From Propionibacteriaceae bacterium (GTDB taxonomy: Bacteria; Actinomycetota; Actinomycetes; Propionibacteriales; Propionibacteriaceae), in NCBI GenBank assembly GCA_031265875.1, contig JAISCA010000007.1, positions 186,001 through 250,000 on the forward strand: a DNA stretch of 64,000 nt. Reading direction: 5' to 3'. Made by a program: the position numbers and the translations under genes. The notes under the pieces were generated by a model that had not been told where the DNA came from, searched no databases, and was given only the letters and a program-made list of their open reading frames with translations. Positions 24,798-32,154 of this stretch are shown one piece after another (the stretch's first letter is position 1; the number at the start of each line of letters is the position of its first letter).

Positions 24798-25658
24798 CTA
24801 TTCGTCGCGCGCCCCGAGCGAGGCGCCGCCGTCGCAGGTCACGACGGAACCGTTGGCGAAGACGGCCAAGTCGGTGCAGAGCGCGAAGACCATCCGGGCG
24901 ACCTCGTCCGGGTTCATGGTCATGGGCGCGCGGGGGCCGGGGTCCATGGGCACCTCCTCCGGCCGCTGCGTCAGGAAGGCGCCGGCCGAGCGCATCGAGC
25001 CGGGAATGACGCAGGTGGCGACGATCCCGTGGGGCTGGAGGAAGCGGGCCATGACCTCGGTGGCTTGCCGCAGCGCGGCCTTGGAGGCGGAGTATTGGAG
25101 TTGGTAGGTGTAGTAGAAGGTCGAGGCCGGGTTCAGGGCGTGGGACAAGACGTTGACGATCCGGCCCTTGATCCCCCGCTCGATCATCTGATTGGCCACG
25201 GCCTGGGCGAAGAAGACGGCGCCCTTGGCGTTGATGTCCATCGACCGGTCCCACATCGCCTCGGTCATGGTGGTGAAGACGGACATGTCGAGGACGGCGG
25301 CGATGTTGACCAGGATGTCGACCTGGCCGAAGGCGGCCACGGCCTGGTCGAGGGCGGCTTGGATCTGGCCCAGGTCCCGGACGTCGCAGGGGGCGTACTC
25401 GACCGTGCCGCCTTTGCCGTTGAAGTAGGCCACGGCGTCCTCAGCGAAGTCCGTGGCGACATCGGCGATGAGGACCTTGGCGCCGGCTTCGACCAGACGG
25501 TTGACGACTTGGAAACCGAGGCCGCGACCGCCGCCGGTGACGATGGCCGCCTGGCCGGTCAAGTCGACCAGGCTAGCGAAGGGTGGGTTACTATCGGCGA
25601 TCTCGGCGTCGAGGCCGCGCATCTGGCCGAATCGCTCGAGGCTATAGACAGGTTCCAT
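24798..25658 (-). CDS. Short-chain dehydrogenase/reductase (SDR)
   Basis: 286 residues. The cofactor motif TGxxxGxG appears as TGGGRGLG, with LIADVATDF after the second strand, suggesting NAD rather than NADP preference. NIAAVLD corresponds to the conserved NAG strand. The catalytic serine lies in IVNVLSHAL and the Tyr-Lys pair is in YSASK. A 30-residue N-terminal extension precedes the Rossmann fold. AAGGAG lies upstream of the ATG at 25658. The gene is sandwiched between two paralogous barrel proteins on the same strand with small gaps, so the three probably act on one compound. Substrate unknown. Confidence 0.88.
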   Translation of the reverse strand: MEPVYSLERFGQMRGLDAEIADSNPPFASLVDLTGQAAIVTGGGRGLGFQVVNRLVEAGAKVLIADVATDFAEDAVAYFNGKGGTVEYAPCDVRDLGQIQAALDQAVAAFGQVDILVNIAAVLDMSVFTTMTEAMWDRSMDINAKGAVFFAQAVANQMIERGIKGRIVNVLSHALNPASTFYYTYQLQYSASKAALRQATEVMARFLQPHGIVATCVIPGSMRSAGAFLTQRPEEVPMDPGPRAPMTMNPDEVARMVFALCTDLAVFANGSVVTCDGGASLGARDE

Positions 25659-25691
25659 GTGAACTCCTTGGTCGGGTGGGGAGCCGGCCGG

Positions 25692-26453
25692 TCAGCGGGA
25701 CGGGTAGACCGGAGTCTTGTCCGACAGGCCGAGGCCGGCGATGGTGAGGAAGGACAGGGCCTGCCATTGGGGCGGGCCCGTCCGCTGAGCGGCGCTGAGC
25801 CGCCGGATGACCGGCCGGTAGACGGCCGGGGCGGCCTGGAGGGCGTCGAGACCGGCCTCGGCGGCGAAGGCGTCCCACGACCGGACGGCCAGGTAGGTGT
25901 CGGTCAGTTGGGCGATGAGGACGTGGGAGACGGTCTCGGTCTGGGCGGCCGAGGTCGGCGCTTGATCGGCCGCCAAACGGGCCAGGTGGGCGGACAGGAG
26001 GCCGGGGCGGTCGGCTAAATCGGCCAGGGTCTCGGCCGGCAAGGTCGCCTCGACCTGGTCGCCGCCGTCGAGCCGGGCGACCAGGACCGAGCGGTCGCCG
26101 GCGTAGTCGGCGTAGGTGGCGAAGTCGGCCGTCCCGCGGACGATGTCCCAGTAGGCCTCGGCGAAGCTGCGGACGTCGAAGGCCGTGCTGATCTCGTACT
26201 TGACCGTGCCGGCCCAGTCCATCGTGATGGCTGTGCAAAGCGCCTTGTCCGCGACCTCGTAGACAGTCAGGTAGCCGCGGCGGGTGTCTGGCTCGGATGG
26301 TTGACAACTAGCCAACTTGAAGCGTTGGGCGTGGGAGACCGAGCCGCTCATAGAAAGGACATGGCGGATGTGGGCCCAGTTGTACCAGTTGGTCATCTCG
26401 TCCGCCCTCTCGGGCGCAGTCGGGTTGTGGTATGTCAACATCAAAGACGTCAT
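25692..26453 (-). CDS. EthD-like dimeric alpha-beta barrel protein, paralogue 2
   Basis: 253 residues, the same length as its paralogue at 23939-24700. Shared blocks include LMLTYHNPTAPER, NWYNWAHIRHVLSMSG, LASCQP, TADFATYADYAGD and an SVSH-like ETVSHVLIAQL segment. The two copies have diverged through substitutions rather than truncation, so both probably have a function, perhaps as a heterodimer. It is the first gene of the three-gene minus-strand set and faces the TetR gene across a 278-base intergenic region with a strong palindrome. The ATG at 26453 is preceded by GAGGAGG. Confidence 0.6.
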   Translation of the reverse strand: MTSLMLTYHNPTAPERADEMTNWYNWAHIRHVLSMSGSVSHAQRFKLASCQPSEPDTRRGYLTVYEVADKALCTAITMDWAGTVKYEISTAFDVRSFAEAYWDIVRGTADFATYADYAGDRSVLVARLDGGDQVEATLPAETLADLADRPGLLSAHLARLAADQAPTSAAQTETVSHVLIAQLTDTYLAVRSWDAFAAEAGLDALQAAPAVYRPVIRRLSAAQRTGPPQWQALSFLTIAGLGLSDKTPVYPSR

Positions 26454-26677
26454 GAGGCCTCCTCGCCTCTATGCCCCGGAGCCGAATAGTCCGGAGCACC
26501 CGAAAAACACCGTGGTCCGGCTATCGGCTTTGACAATGCCGTGACCTTCGCTGGCAACGCTATTCGGCCCAGGCCCAGCCCACACCGCCCCTGGAGGATG
26601 GACTTCCCATTCCCGCGTCGCCCTCCCAGGACAGCCCGCTTAGCGCAGGGTCTGGCCTGGTGGCGATCGCTTGGCCC

Positions 26678-26700
26678 TAAGTAGACTGCTACTCTACTTA
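26678..26700. promoter_or_regulatory. TetR-type operator palindrome
   Basis: TAAGTAGA (26678-26685) and TCTACTTA (26693-26700) are perfect 8-base inverted arms around a 7-base centre. It lies in an AT-rich island between divergent genes, 32 bases before the TetR start. TATAGT at 26708-26713 is the likely -10 of the regulator gene, so the palindrome would overlap its -35 region. Confidence 0.6.
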
Positions 26701-26731
26701 TTAGACTTATAGTTTACATACGAGGAGGGCC

Positions 26732-27592
26732 GTGACCCGAGACCTGGAAGTCGACGCCCTGCGGCAGCGGCGGATCACCGACGCCGCCGCCTTGTTGTTC
26801 GCCGCCCATGGCTTCGAGGCCGTGACCGTGGACCAGATCGCGGCGGCGGCCCCCTGCTCCAAGCGGACGTTGTACGCTCGCTTCGCTTCGAAGGAAGCGA
26901 TTCACTTGGCCATCGTGGCGGAGGAGTTCGATCGTTTCGCCGCCTTCGCGGGCCAGGTGGTCACGGCCCTCGAGAGCGCTCCACCCGCCGGAGGAGCCCC
27001 GCCGCCGGCTGGCGCCGCTGACGCCCCGCCGGCCCAGGCGACGCCCGCGCCGGCCGCCCCCAGGGACGTCCGGCAGGCCAGCCAGGCGATCTTCCGTTGG
27101 CTGGCCGAACGCCACCGCGCGGAACCGTACCGGGCGGGCGCGGCGCTGGCTTTCGCGATCGAGCCGGCCGACGCCGACCTCCTCCAAATCGACGACCCCG
27201 GTGAGCGCGCCGCCGATGAGCGGCGTGGTTTGCTGGCGCGGATCGTGGCGGCGGGCGACGAGCTCGAGGCCAGCGTCGCCCGGGTGATCGCGCTCGGTCA
27301 GCGTGACGGCGCGCTGCGGCCCGACTTGGACCCGGCGGTCACAGGCATGGCGTTGTGGGCGTCGATCTCGGCCTTGGTCCCGATGGCCACCTCGAAGGCC
27401 GTCTATATGGAGTCCCGCTACGGCCTCGACCCCGAGGCCTTCCTGGCGGCCGGGATGGACCTGATCTGGAACGGGATCGCCGTCCCCGCAGCGGCGCCCG
27501 CCCCTGGCCCGCCGGCCCAATCGAATCCGGCCAGCGGCCCGACCGATCACCCGACCAATCAACCGAATCCCACCACCGAGGAGACCGACTGA
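26732..27592 (+). CDS. TetR-family transcriptional regulator
   Basis: 286 residues. The N-terminal helix-turn-helix reads RITDAAALLFAAHGFEAVTV then IAAAAPCSKRTLYARFASKEAI, standard for TetR. The ligand-binding region is long for the family, with a Pro/Ala-rich insert around residues 85-112 and a Pro/Ser-rich tail after residue 250, both probably disordered. The start is a GTG at 26732 with GAGGAGGG at 26722-26729. A perfect palindrome just upstream is a likely autoregulatory operator that would also control the divergent barrel/dehydrogenase genes. The stop overlaps the start of the nitroreductase gene as TGATG. Confidence 0.9.
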   Translation: MTRDLEVDALRQRRITDAAALLFAAHGFEAVTVDQIAAAAPCSKRTLYARFASKEAIHLAIVAEEFDRFAAFAGQVVTALESAPPAGGAPPPAGAADAPPAQATPAPAAPRDVRQASQAIFRWLAERHRAEPYRAGAALAFAIEPADADLLQIDDPGERAADERRGLLARIVAAGDELEASVARVIALGQRDGALRPDLDPAVTGMALWASISALVPMATSKAVYMESRYGLDPEAFLAAGMDLIWNGIAVPAAAPAPGPPAQSNPASGPTDHPTNQPNPTTEETD

Positions 27593-28704
27593 TGTCACAC
27601 AGCAAGACGAAGAGGCTGGTCCTGGCCGCCCTCGCCGTCGTGGTGGTCGGCGGGCTGACCGGCGGGTACCTGACCGGACGGCCCATTCAGCTGGAGCAGG
27701 ACACCTCCCTGCTCTTCGACCTGCCGGCCGAGGTGCGGGCCTCGCTCTACTACGCTTCCCTGGCCCCCAACTCGCACAACACCCAAGCCTGGCGCGTCCA
27801 AGCCGACTCCGAGCGGCTGCTGCTCGATTTGGATCCCGACCGGCGGCTGGCCGTGGCCGATCCGGCCGGCCGCGAGGCCATCATCTCGCTCGGCGCCTTC
27901 ACCGAGAACCTGGTCCGCGCCCTGGAAGCCCACGGCTACCAGGTCACGGTCGAACTGGACCAAGACGTCCTACCGGTGACCGTCAGGTACTCCGGGACTC
28001 CCCACGACGCCGACGCCGCCACCAACGCCTGGTTCACCCGTCGCCACACCGAGAAGCGACCGATGGACGGCCCGCCCCTGACGGCGGCGGACCAGGCCGA
28101 CTTGACCGCAGGCCTCTCCGGCGCCGTCGAGTCGGTCTGGCTGCCCGCCGGCGGCGCCGGCTTCCGCTACGCCACCGAGGGCGCCAAGCGGGCCTTCAGG
28201 GCGCAGGCTGACGACCCAGCCGGCCGGGCGGAATTCGCCGACTGGCTGCGTTTGTCCAACGCCGAGACCCGCCAGCGCCGCGACGGCTTGCCGGCCGAGC
28301 AACTGGGGATCACAGGCTTGACCAAGGTCATGTACTACTTGACGACCAGCCGGGCGTCGGCCACGGGCGACAGCTTCGCCGATCAGTCGATCAGCCAGGC
28401 GGAGGCCCAAGCCGACGGCTGCGGCGCTTGGGTCCTGCTGGCCGCGCCCGCCACCCCGAGCGGGCTGATCGAGACCGGCCGGGCGTTGGAGTCGCTCTGG
28501 CTGGCCGCCACCGCCGCCGAGATCGCGGTCCACCCCATGAGCGCGCTGATCGAGCTGGAGCCGAATGAGACCGCCCAAGCCCTCGGCTTGGACCAGGCCG
28601 CCGGTCAACCCCAAATGCTGCTCTGCCTGGGCCGAATCGACGGCGACTACGGCCAAAACGCCATGATCCGGCGCGACATAGCCGACTTCGTCAGCGCGGG
28701 CTGA
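27592..28704 (+). CDS. Acg-family FMN-binding nitroreductase-like protein
   Basis: 370 residues. A basic N-terminus and one hydrophobic helix (KRLVLAALAVVVVGGLTGGY) suggest a membrane anchor or signal sequence. The rest matches the Acg-type nitroreductase subgroup: LYYASLAPNSHNTQAWRV, FTRRHTEKRPMDG and the late GRALESLWLAATAAEIAVHP motif. Acg proteins bind FMN but often lack normal nitroreductase activity; the Mycobacterium member has been proposed to sequester flavin. The ATG overlaps the TetR stop (TGATG), so it is co-transcribed with the regulator. Either a detoxification enzyme for the compound sensed by TetR or a partner in the neighbouring pathway. Confidence 0.8.
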   Translation: MSHSKTKRLVLAALAVVVVGGLTGGYLTGRPIQLEQDTSLLFDLPAEVRASLYYASLAPNSHNTQAWRVQADSERLLLDLDPDRRLAVADPAGREAIISLGAFTENLVRALEAHGYQVTVELDQDVLPVTVRYSGTPHDADAATNAWFTRRHTEKRPMDGPPLTAADQADLTAGLSGAVESVWLPAGGAGFRYATEGAKRAFRAQADDPAGRAEFADWLRLSNAETRQRRDGLPAEQLGITGLTKVMYYLTTSRASATGDSFADQSISQAEAQADGCGAWVLLAAPATPSGLIETGRALESLWLAATAAEIAVHPMSALIELEPNETAQALGLDQAAGQPQMLLCLGRIDGDYGQNAMIRRDIADFVSAG

Positions 28705-28782
28705 CCACGCCTGTTCGGCCAAGGACCGGCGCTACGGATCGCGCGGACGCTTCGGCGGTGAGAAATGTCGTGAATGAGGACA

Positions 28783-28848
28783 CTACTCGTTGATGGCCTC
28801 GACGCCCTGGCCTTTGAGGTCGGCCAGCTGGTCGAGCATGGCTTGCAT
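28783..28848 (-). CDS. Possible 21-residue peptide after the PIN toxin gene
   Basis: Starts with ATG 4 bases after the toxin stop and encodes MQAMLDQLADLKGQGVEAIN before TAG at 28783. Composition is coding-like and amphipathic, but no family is recognised. It may be the remaining start or end of a lost gene. Confidence 0.2.
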   Translation of the reverse strand: MQAMLDQLADLKGQGVEAINE

Positions 28849-28851
28849 GGT

Positions 28852-29241
28852 TCACCACAGGCGACGGAGGTCTGGTATCTGGTCGAAGATCTCGTCGCAG
28901 CTCACGAGGGTGGCGCTCTCCAGGATGGCCTGGGCGGCCAGCATGCGGTCGAACGGGTCCCGGTGCGACCAGTCCAGGGCGCCGGCCAGCCTGGCGTGAG
29001 CCGGGCTCATGCTCAGAGGTCTAGCTGAGAAACGCCTGGTCAGTTCCGCGAATCCGTCGATGACTGGGGCGGCTTCGGGGAGTTTGCCGAGGTGACGCTT
29101 GACGCTCAGCTCCCAGACGCTGGCCGCTGAGAGTAAGACTTCATTGGCGGCGTCGGCCAGCAGCGTCTTGGCCAACGGGCTGAGCCGCTGAGACTCGCGG
29201 GCCAGCCAGAGCAGAGTATGTGTGTCAGCCAGCAGCCGCAT
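28852..29241 (-). CDS. PIN-domain toxin (VapC-like)
   Basis: 129 residues. The N-terminal strand MRLLADTHTLLWLA carries the first catalytic Asp; SAASVWELSVK supplies the conserved Glu; and DWSHRDPFDRMLAAQA plus LVSCDEIFD provide the remaining acidic residues of the Mg-dependent PIN ribonuclease. The ATG at 29241 overlaps the antitoxin TGA by one base. This start is preferred to an in-frame ATG 15 bases upstream. Together with the Phd-like antitoxin it forms a type II toxin-antitoxin module. RNA target unknown. Confidence 0.9.
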   Translation of the reverse strand: MRLLADTHTLLWLARESQRLSPLAKTLLADAANEVLLSAASVWELSVKRHLGKLPEAAPVIDGFAELTRRFSARPLSMSPAHARLAGALDWSHRDPFDRMLAAQAILESATLVSCDEIFDQIPDLRRLW

Positions 29242-29462
29242 CACTCGTATCCCCACTGCCGCAGATCAGCGTCGCTCAAGGGCTGGAGGACCTCGTCGCC
29301 GCAGGTTCCCGGGAAGATGTCGAACTCGCGACCGTCACTGACCGGCAACAAGCGCACCACTGGCTTGCCGTGCCGGGCGATGACGACTTCCTCGCCGTTC
29401 TCGGCGGCGACGAGAAGGCGGGAAAGGTTCGCCTTGGCCTCCTGGACGTTCATCACTGTCAC
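29241..29462 (-). CDS. Phd/YefM-family antitoxin
   Basis: 73 residues. The N-terminal DNA-binding fold reads MTVMNVQEAKANLSRLLVAA, followed by GEEVVIARHGKPVVRLLPV, the hallmark of the Phd/YefM family. The short acidic C-terminus (PLSDADLRQWGYE) should wrap the PIN toxin. It is the first gene of the pair and overlaps the toxin start by one base. A CCAGGT-C-ACCTGG palindrome 18 bases upstream fits autoregulation by the complex. Confidence 0.9.
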   Translation of the reverse strand: MTVMNVQEAKANLSRLLVAAENGEEVVIARHGKPVVRLLPVSDGREFDIFPGTCGDEVLQPLSDADLRQWGYE

Positions 29463-29479
29463 AAAACTAGTCTAACAGA

Positions 29480-29492
29480 CCAGGTCACCTGG
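29480..29492. promoter_or_regulatory. Palindromic operator of the Phd/PIN module
   Basis: CCAGGTCACCTGG is a perfect 6+1+6 palindrome upstream of the antitoxin start, flanked by TAGTC and GACTA arms. Confidence 0.5.
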
Positions 29493-29531
29493 ACTAACTT
29501 ATGAGCTATCATTCTGGTCGGGAAGCCGCCC

Positions 29532-31478
29532 CTACCGATCCCGCTCCGGCCTCGCCCGCCGGGGTATGAGACGGGCGGAGTTGAGGATGAAGGCGGTCTC
29601 GCTGCCGACGTGGACCAGGGCGGCGAACACCGGGCTGAGCAGTCCGAAGGAGGCTAGGAGCATGCCGATCAGGTCGACGGCGATGGTGCCGGCGAAGTTG
29701 AACATGACGATACGGCGGGCCCGGCGGGCCACCGCCACGGCCCGGACCAAATCGTTCAGGTCGGAGCTGATCAGCACCACATCGGAGCTCTCGCGGGCGA
29801 TGTCGGCGCCGCCGCCCATCGCGATCCCGACGTCGGCCCGGGCCAGGGCGGGGGCGTCGTTGACGCCGTCGCCGACCATGGCCAGGCGGTGGCCGGCGGC
29901 TCGTTCGGAGTCGATGGCGGCCAGTTTCTGCTCCGGCAGCAAGCCGGCCCGGACCTGGTCGATGCCTAGGCTCGCCGCCACGGCGTGGGCGGTGGCGGCG
30001 CGGTCGCCGGTGATGATCAAGGTCCGTAAACCCTGCCGCTGCAGTTCGGCGACCGCCTGACTGGCCGTGTGACGGATCGGGTCGGCCAATACGACGCTGC
30101 CGGCGTAACAGCCGTCCAGGCCGACGTGGACCACGGTCGCAGCGTCCGCCGCGGCGTCCTCGGGCGGAGCGTCGGGGACCAGGGCCCGGTTGCCGACGGT
30201 GACGGTCTGGCCCGCCACCGTCGCAGTGACGCCTAGGCCGGGTCGGTAGACGAAGTCCGCCGCCCTTCCGACCGGCAGTCCCCGGTCGCGGGCGTGGGCG
30301 ACGATGGCCAAGCCCAACGGGTGTTCCGAGTAGGACTCCGCCGCCGCGGCCAGCGCCACCAACTGGTCCGGGGCGCCGCCGGCGCTCTCGACCCGGACGA
30401 CGGCCGGCGCGCCGCCGGTGAGGGTGCCGGTCTTGTCGAAGGCCACGGTGTCGATGGCGGAGAGGGCTTCGAGGTGGGCGCCGTCCTTGACGAAGGCCCC
30501 GGTCCTAGCGATCCGGGCGATGGCGGCCAGCGCGGCCAGCGGCGTCCCGGCGGCGATGCCGCAGGCCCCCGCCACCACCACCACCGAGATGGTGGCGGTC
30601 AGGTCGCGGCTGACGAGGTAGGTGGCCGCCGCTCCGGCCAACGCCAGGTAGACCAGCCAAGCCGCCAGACGGTCGGCCAGACGTTGCGCTGGCGGCTCCG
30701 AGGACTGGGCCTGGCGCACGGCCTCGACGATCCGCCCGTACGAGGACTCGTCGCCGACCCGCTGGGCGGTGATCTCGACCGCGCCGACCTGGTTGATCGA
30801 CCCGGCGTACACCGTCGAGCCGACTGAGACGTCCACCGGCATCGACTCGCCCGTGATGCGCGACTGATCCACCGTCGAGTCGCCGGCCACGACGGCGCCG
30901 TCCACCGGCACCCTGCCACCGGGTCCGACCACGACGATGTGGCCGACCCGGACCTGTTCCAGCGGGATCGTCACCACGGTGTCGTCAACCCGGGCTTGCA
31001 CCATCTGGGGCAGGAAAGCCATCAGGTCGGTCAGGGCGTCCCGGCCCCGGTCCAGCGACAGGTCTTCCAGGATCTCAGCCGCCAGCACGAAGGCGGTGAT
31101 GAGTAGTGCGGTGACCCACTGGCCGATGGCGGCGGCGGCCACGATCGCGATCAGCATGGACAGTTCCATGCTCATACGGCGGCGCCGGGCGTCCGCCCAG
31201 GCCTCGGTCAGGATCGGCCAGCAGCCCACCGCCAAGCCCACCACGGCCACCACCGGGACAGCGGGCCAAGGCCAGGTCAGCCCGAACAGGGTGGCGCTGG
31301 CGCAGCCGGCCACGAAGCCGGTCCGGGCCAGATCGCCCCGGTCGATCCGGCTCCACCAGCCGGACTGCCCGGCTCGGGCGTCCCCCGGTCGTGCAGGGGG
31401 GCCGATGGCTTGGTCTGGTCGATCCGGCGGCTGATCGACCGGTCGTCCCCCCGCTCGGGGACTTGGCGAGAGCCTCAT
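29532..31478 (-). CDS. P1B-type heavy-metal ATPase with atypical transport motif
   Basis: 648 residues. The actuator motif is ITGESMPV, the phosphorylation motif DKTGTLT, the P1B-specific SEHPLG is present, and the hinge reads GDGVNDAPALARAD. Hydrophobic segments occur in the P1B order, without an N-terminal cysteine metal-binding domain. Unusually, the transmembrane metal-site motif that is normally CPC or a close variant reads GACGIAAGTP. It belongs to a subgroup of metal ATPases lacking the classical site, so the transported ion cannot be assigned. The ATG at 31478 overlaps the ArsR stop as ATGA. Regulation by the ArsR repressor and export of a divalent metal are the likely role. Confidence 0.88.
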   Translation of the reverse strand: MRLSPSPRAGGRPVDQPPDRPDQAIGPPARPGDARAGQSGWWSRIDRGDLARTGFVAGCASATLFGLTWPWPAVPVVAVVGLAVGCWPILTEAWADARRRRMSMELSMLIAIVAAAAIGQWVTALLITAFVLAAEILEDLSLDRGRDALTDLMAFLPQMVQARVDDTVVTIPLEQVRVGHIVVVGPGGRVPVDGAVVAGDSTVDQSRITGESMPVDVSVGSTVYAGSINQVGAVEITAQRVGDESSYGRIVEAVRQAQSSEPPAQRLADRLAAWLVYLALAGAAATYLVSRDLTATISVVVVAGACGIAAGTPLAALAAIARIARTGAFVKDGAHLEALSAIDTVAFDKTGTLTGGAPAVVRVESAGGAPDQLVALAAAAESYSEHPLGLAIVAHARDRGLPVGRAADFVYRPGLGVTATVAGQTVTVGNRALVPDAPPEDAAADAATVVHVGLDGCYAGSVVLADPIRHTASQAVAELQRQGLRTLIITGDRAATAHAVAASLGIDQVRAGLLPEQKLAAIDSERAAGHRLAMVGDGVNDAPALARADVGIAMGGGADIARESSDVVLISSDLNDLVRAVAVARRARRIVMFNFAGTIAVDLIGMLLASFGLLSPVFAALVHVGSETAFILNSARLIPRRARPERDR

Positions 31479-31870
31479 CGGCCAGCCTCTGTCCGCTGGT
31501 CGCCGTCCGGCGGACGCTCCGGGGCGACCAGGTGGTGTCGTGGCACGCCGTCGACGACGTGCTCGGCCTGGAAGACGGCGTGCTGGACCAACTGGCGGGC
31601 GTGCTCGTCGACCAGGCTGTAGAAAACCCGGGTGCCCTCGTGGCGGGTTTGGACGACCTTGCCCCAGCGCAGCTTGGCTAAGTGCTGGGACACCACGGTC
31701 GGCGACTTCCCGGCCCGTTCGGCTAGGTCGTTGACCGACAATTCCCCGCCGCGCAAGGCCCAAATGATCCGAATCCGGGTCGCGTCCGACAACAACGAGA
31801 AGACCTCGACGGCCAAGGCCACGTACTCGTCGCCCAAGTCGAGCATGTGTTCCTGCGTATCTTCACACAT
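31475..31870 (-). CDS. ArsR-family metal-responsive repressor
   Basis: 131 residues when started at the ATG at 31870. The winged helix contains VFSLLSDATRIRIIWAL, ELSVNDLAERAGKSPTVVSQ and HEGTRVFYSL. The C-terminal helix has a D-x-H pair followed 14 residues later by His (VDEHARQL…AEHVV), partly resembling the alpha-5 zinc/cobalt site of SmtB/CzrA, with Gln at one usual ligand position. A GTG/ATG further upstream is possible, and an ATG at 31846 (MLDLGDEY) would shorten it by 8 residues. A long inverted repeat spans both starts. It is coupled to the P1B ATPase, which it should repress. Confidence 0.88.
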   Translation of the reverse strand: MCEDTQEHMLDLGDEYVALAVEVFSLLSDATRIRIIWALRGGELSVNDLAERAGKSPTVVSQHLAKLRWGKVVQTRHEGTRVFYSLVDEHARQLVQHAVFQAEHVVDGVPRHHLVAPERPPDGDQRTEAGR

Positions 31871-31873
31871 GCT
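31842..31873. promoter_or_regulatory. Inverted repeat over the arsR start, probable operator
   Basis: AGCATGTGT (31842-31850) and ACACATGCT (31865-31873) are perfect 9-base arms separated by 14 bases. The repeat lies across the first codons of the ArsR gene and contains both candidate start codons. Confidence 0.45.
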
Positions 31874-31998
31874 TAGATAATAGTCCGAAACGGACGCCCT
31901 CGTCACAGCGGACGTTGACCGCTCAGGCGGTCCGAGCGCTGGTGGAATCGACCAGAGCGAGTGAGTGAGTGAGTTGCGATGTCGGGGAAGGTGATCGT

Positions 31999-32154
31999 GT
32001 GAAGGACAGGTTCCACCTGACCCGGGAGGAGAACGTCTTCCTGGCCCGGAAACGCTGGCCGGACAGTGTCTACTCCGGCATGCGTATGGAGAATCGCAAT
32101 GTCACCTTCCCGCAGCCCACCCGGCCGCTGGCCAGGGTCAGCGTTCCGGTTTGA
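31999..32154 (+). pseudogene. N-terminal fragment of a Fic-family gene
   Basis: From the GTG at 31999 the frame reads VKDRFHLTREENVFLARKRW and then GMRMENRNVTFPQ, the conserved N-terminal region of a group of Fic (AMP-transferase) proteins. After about 32115 the match stops and the frame ends at 32154. The Fic catalytic core (HPFxxGNGR) is absent. The end of the fragment overlaps the 3' end of the convergent helicase gene. A GGGGAAGG sequence precedes the GTG. A deletion has fused the starts and ends of two genes here. Confidence 0.6.
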
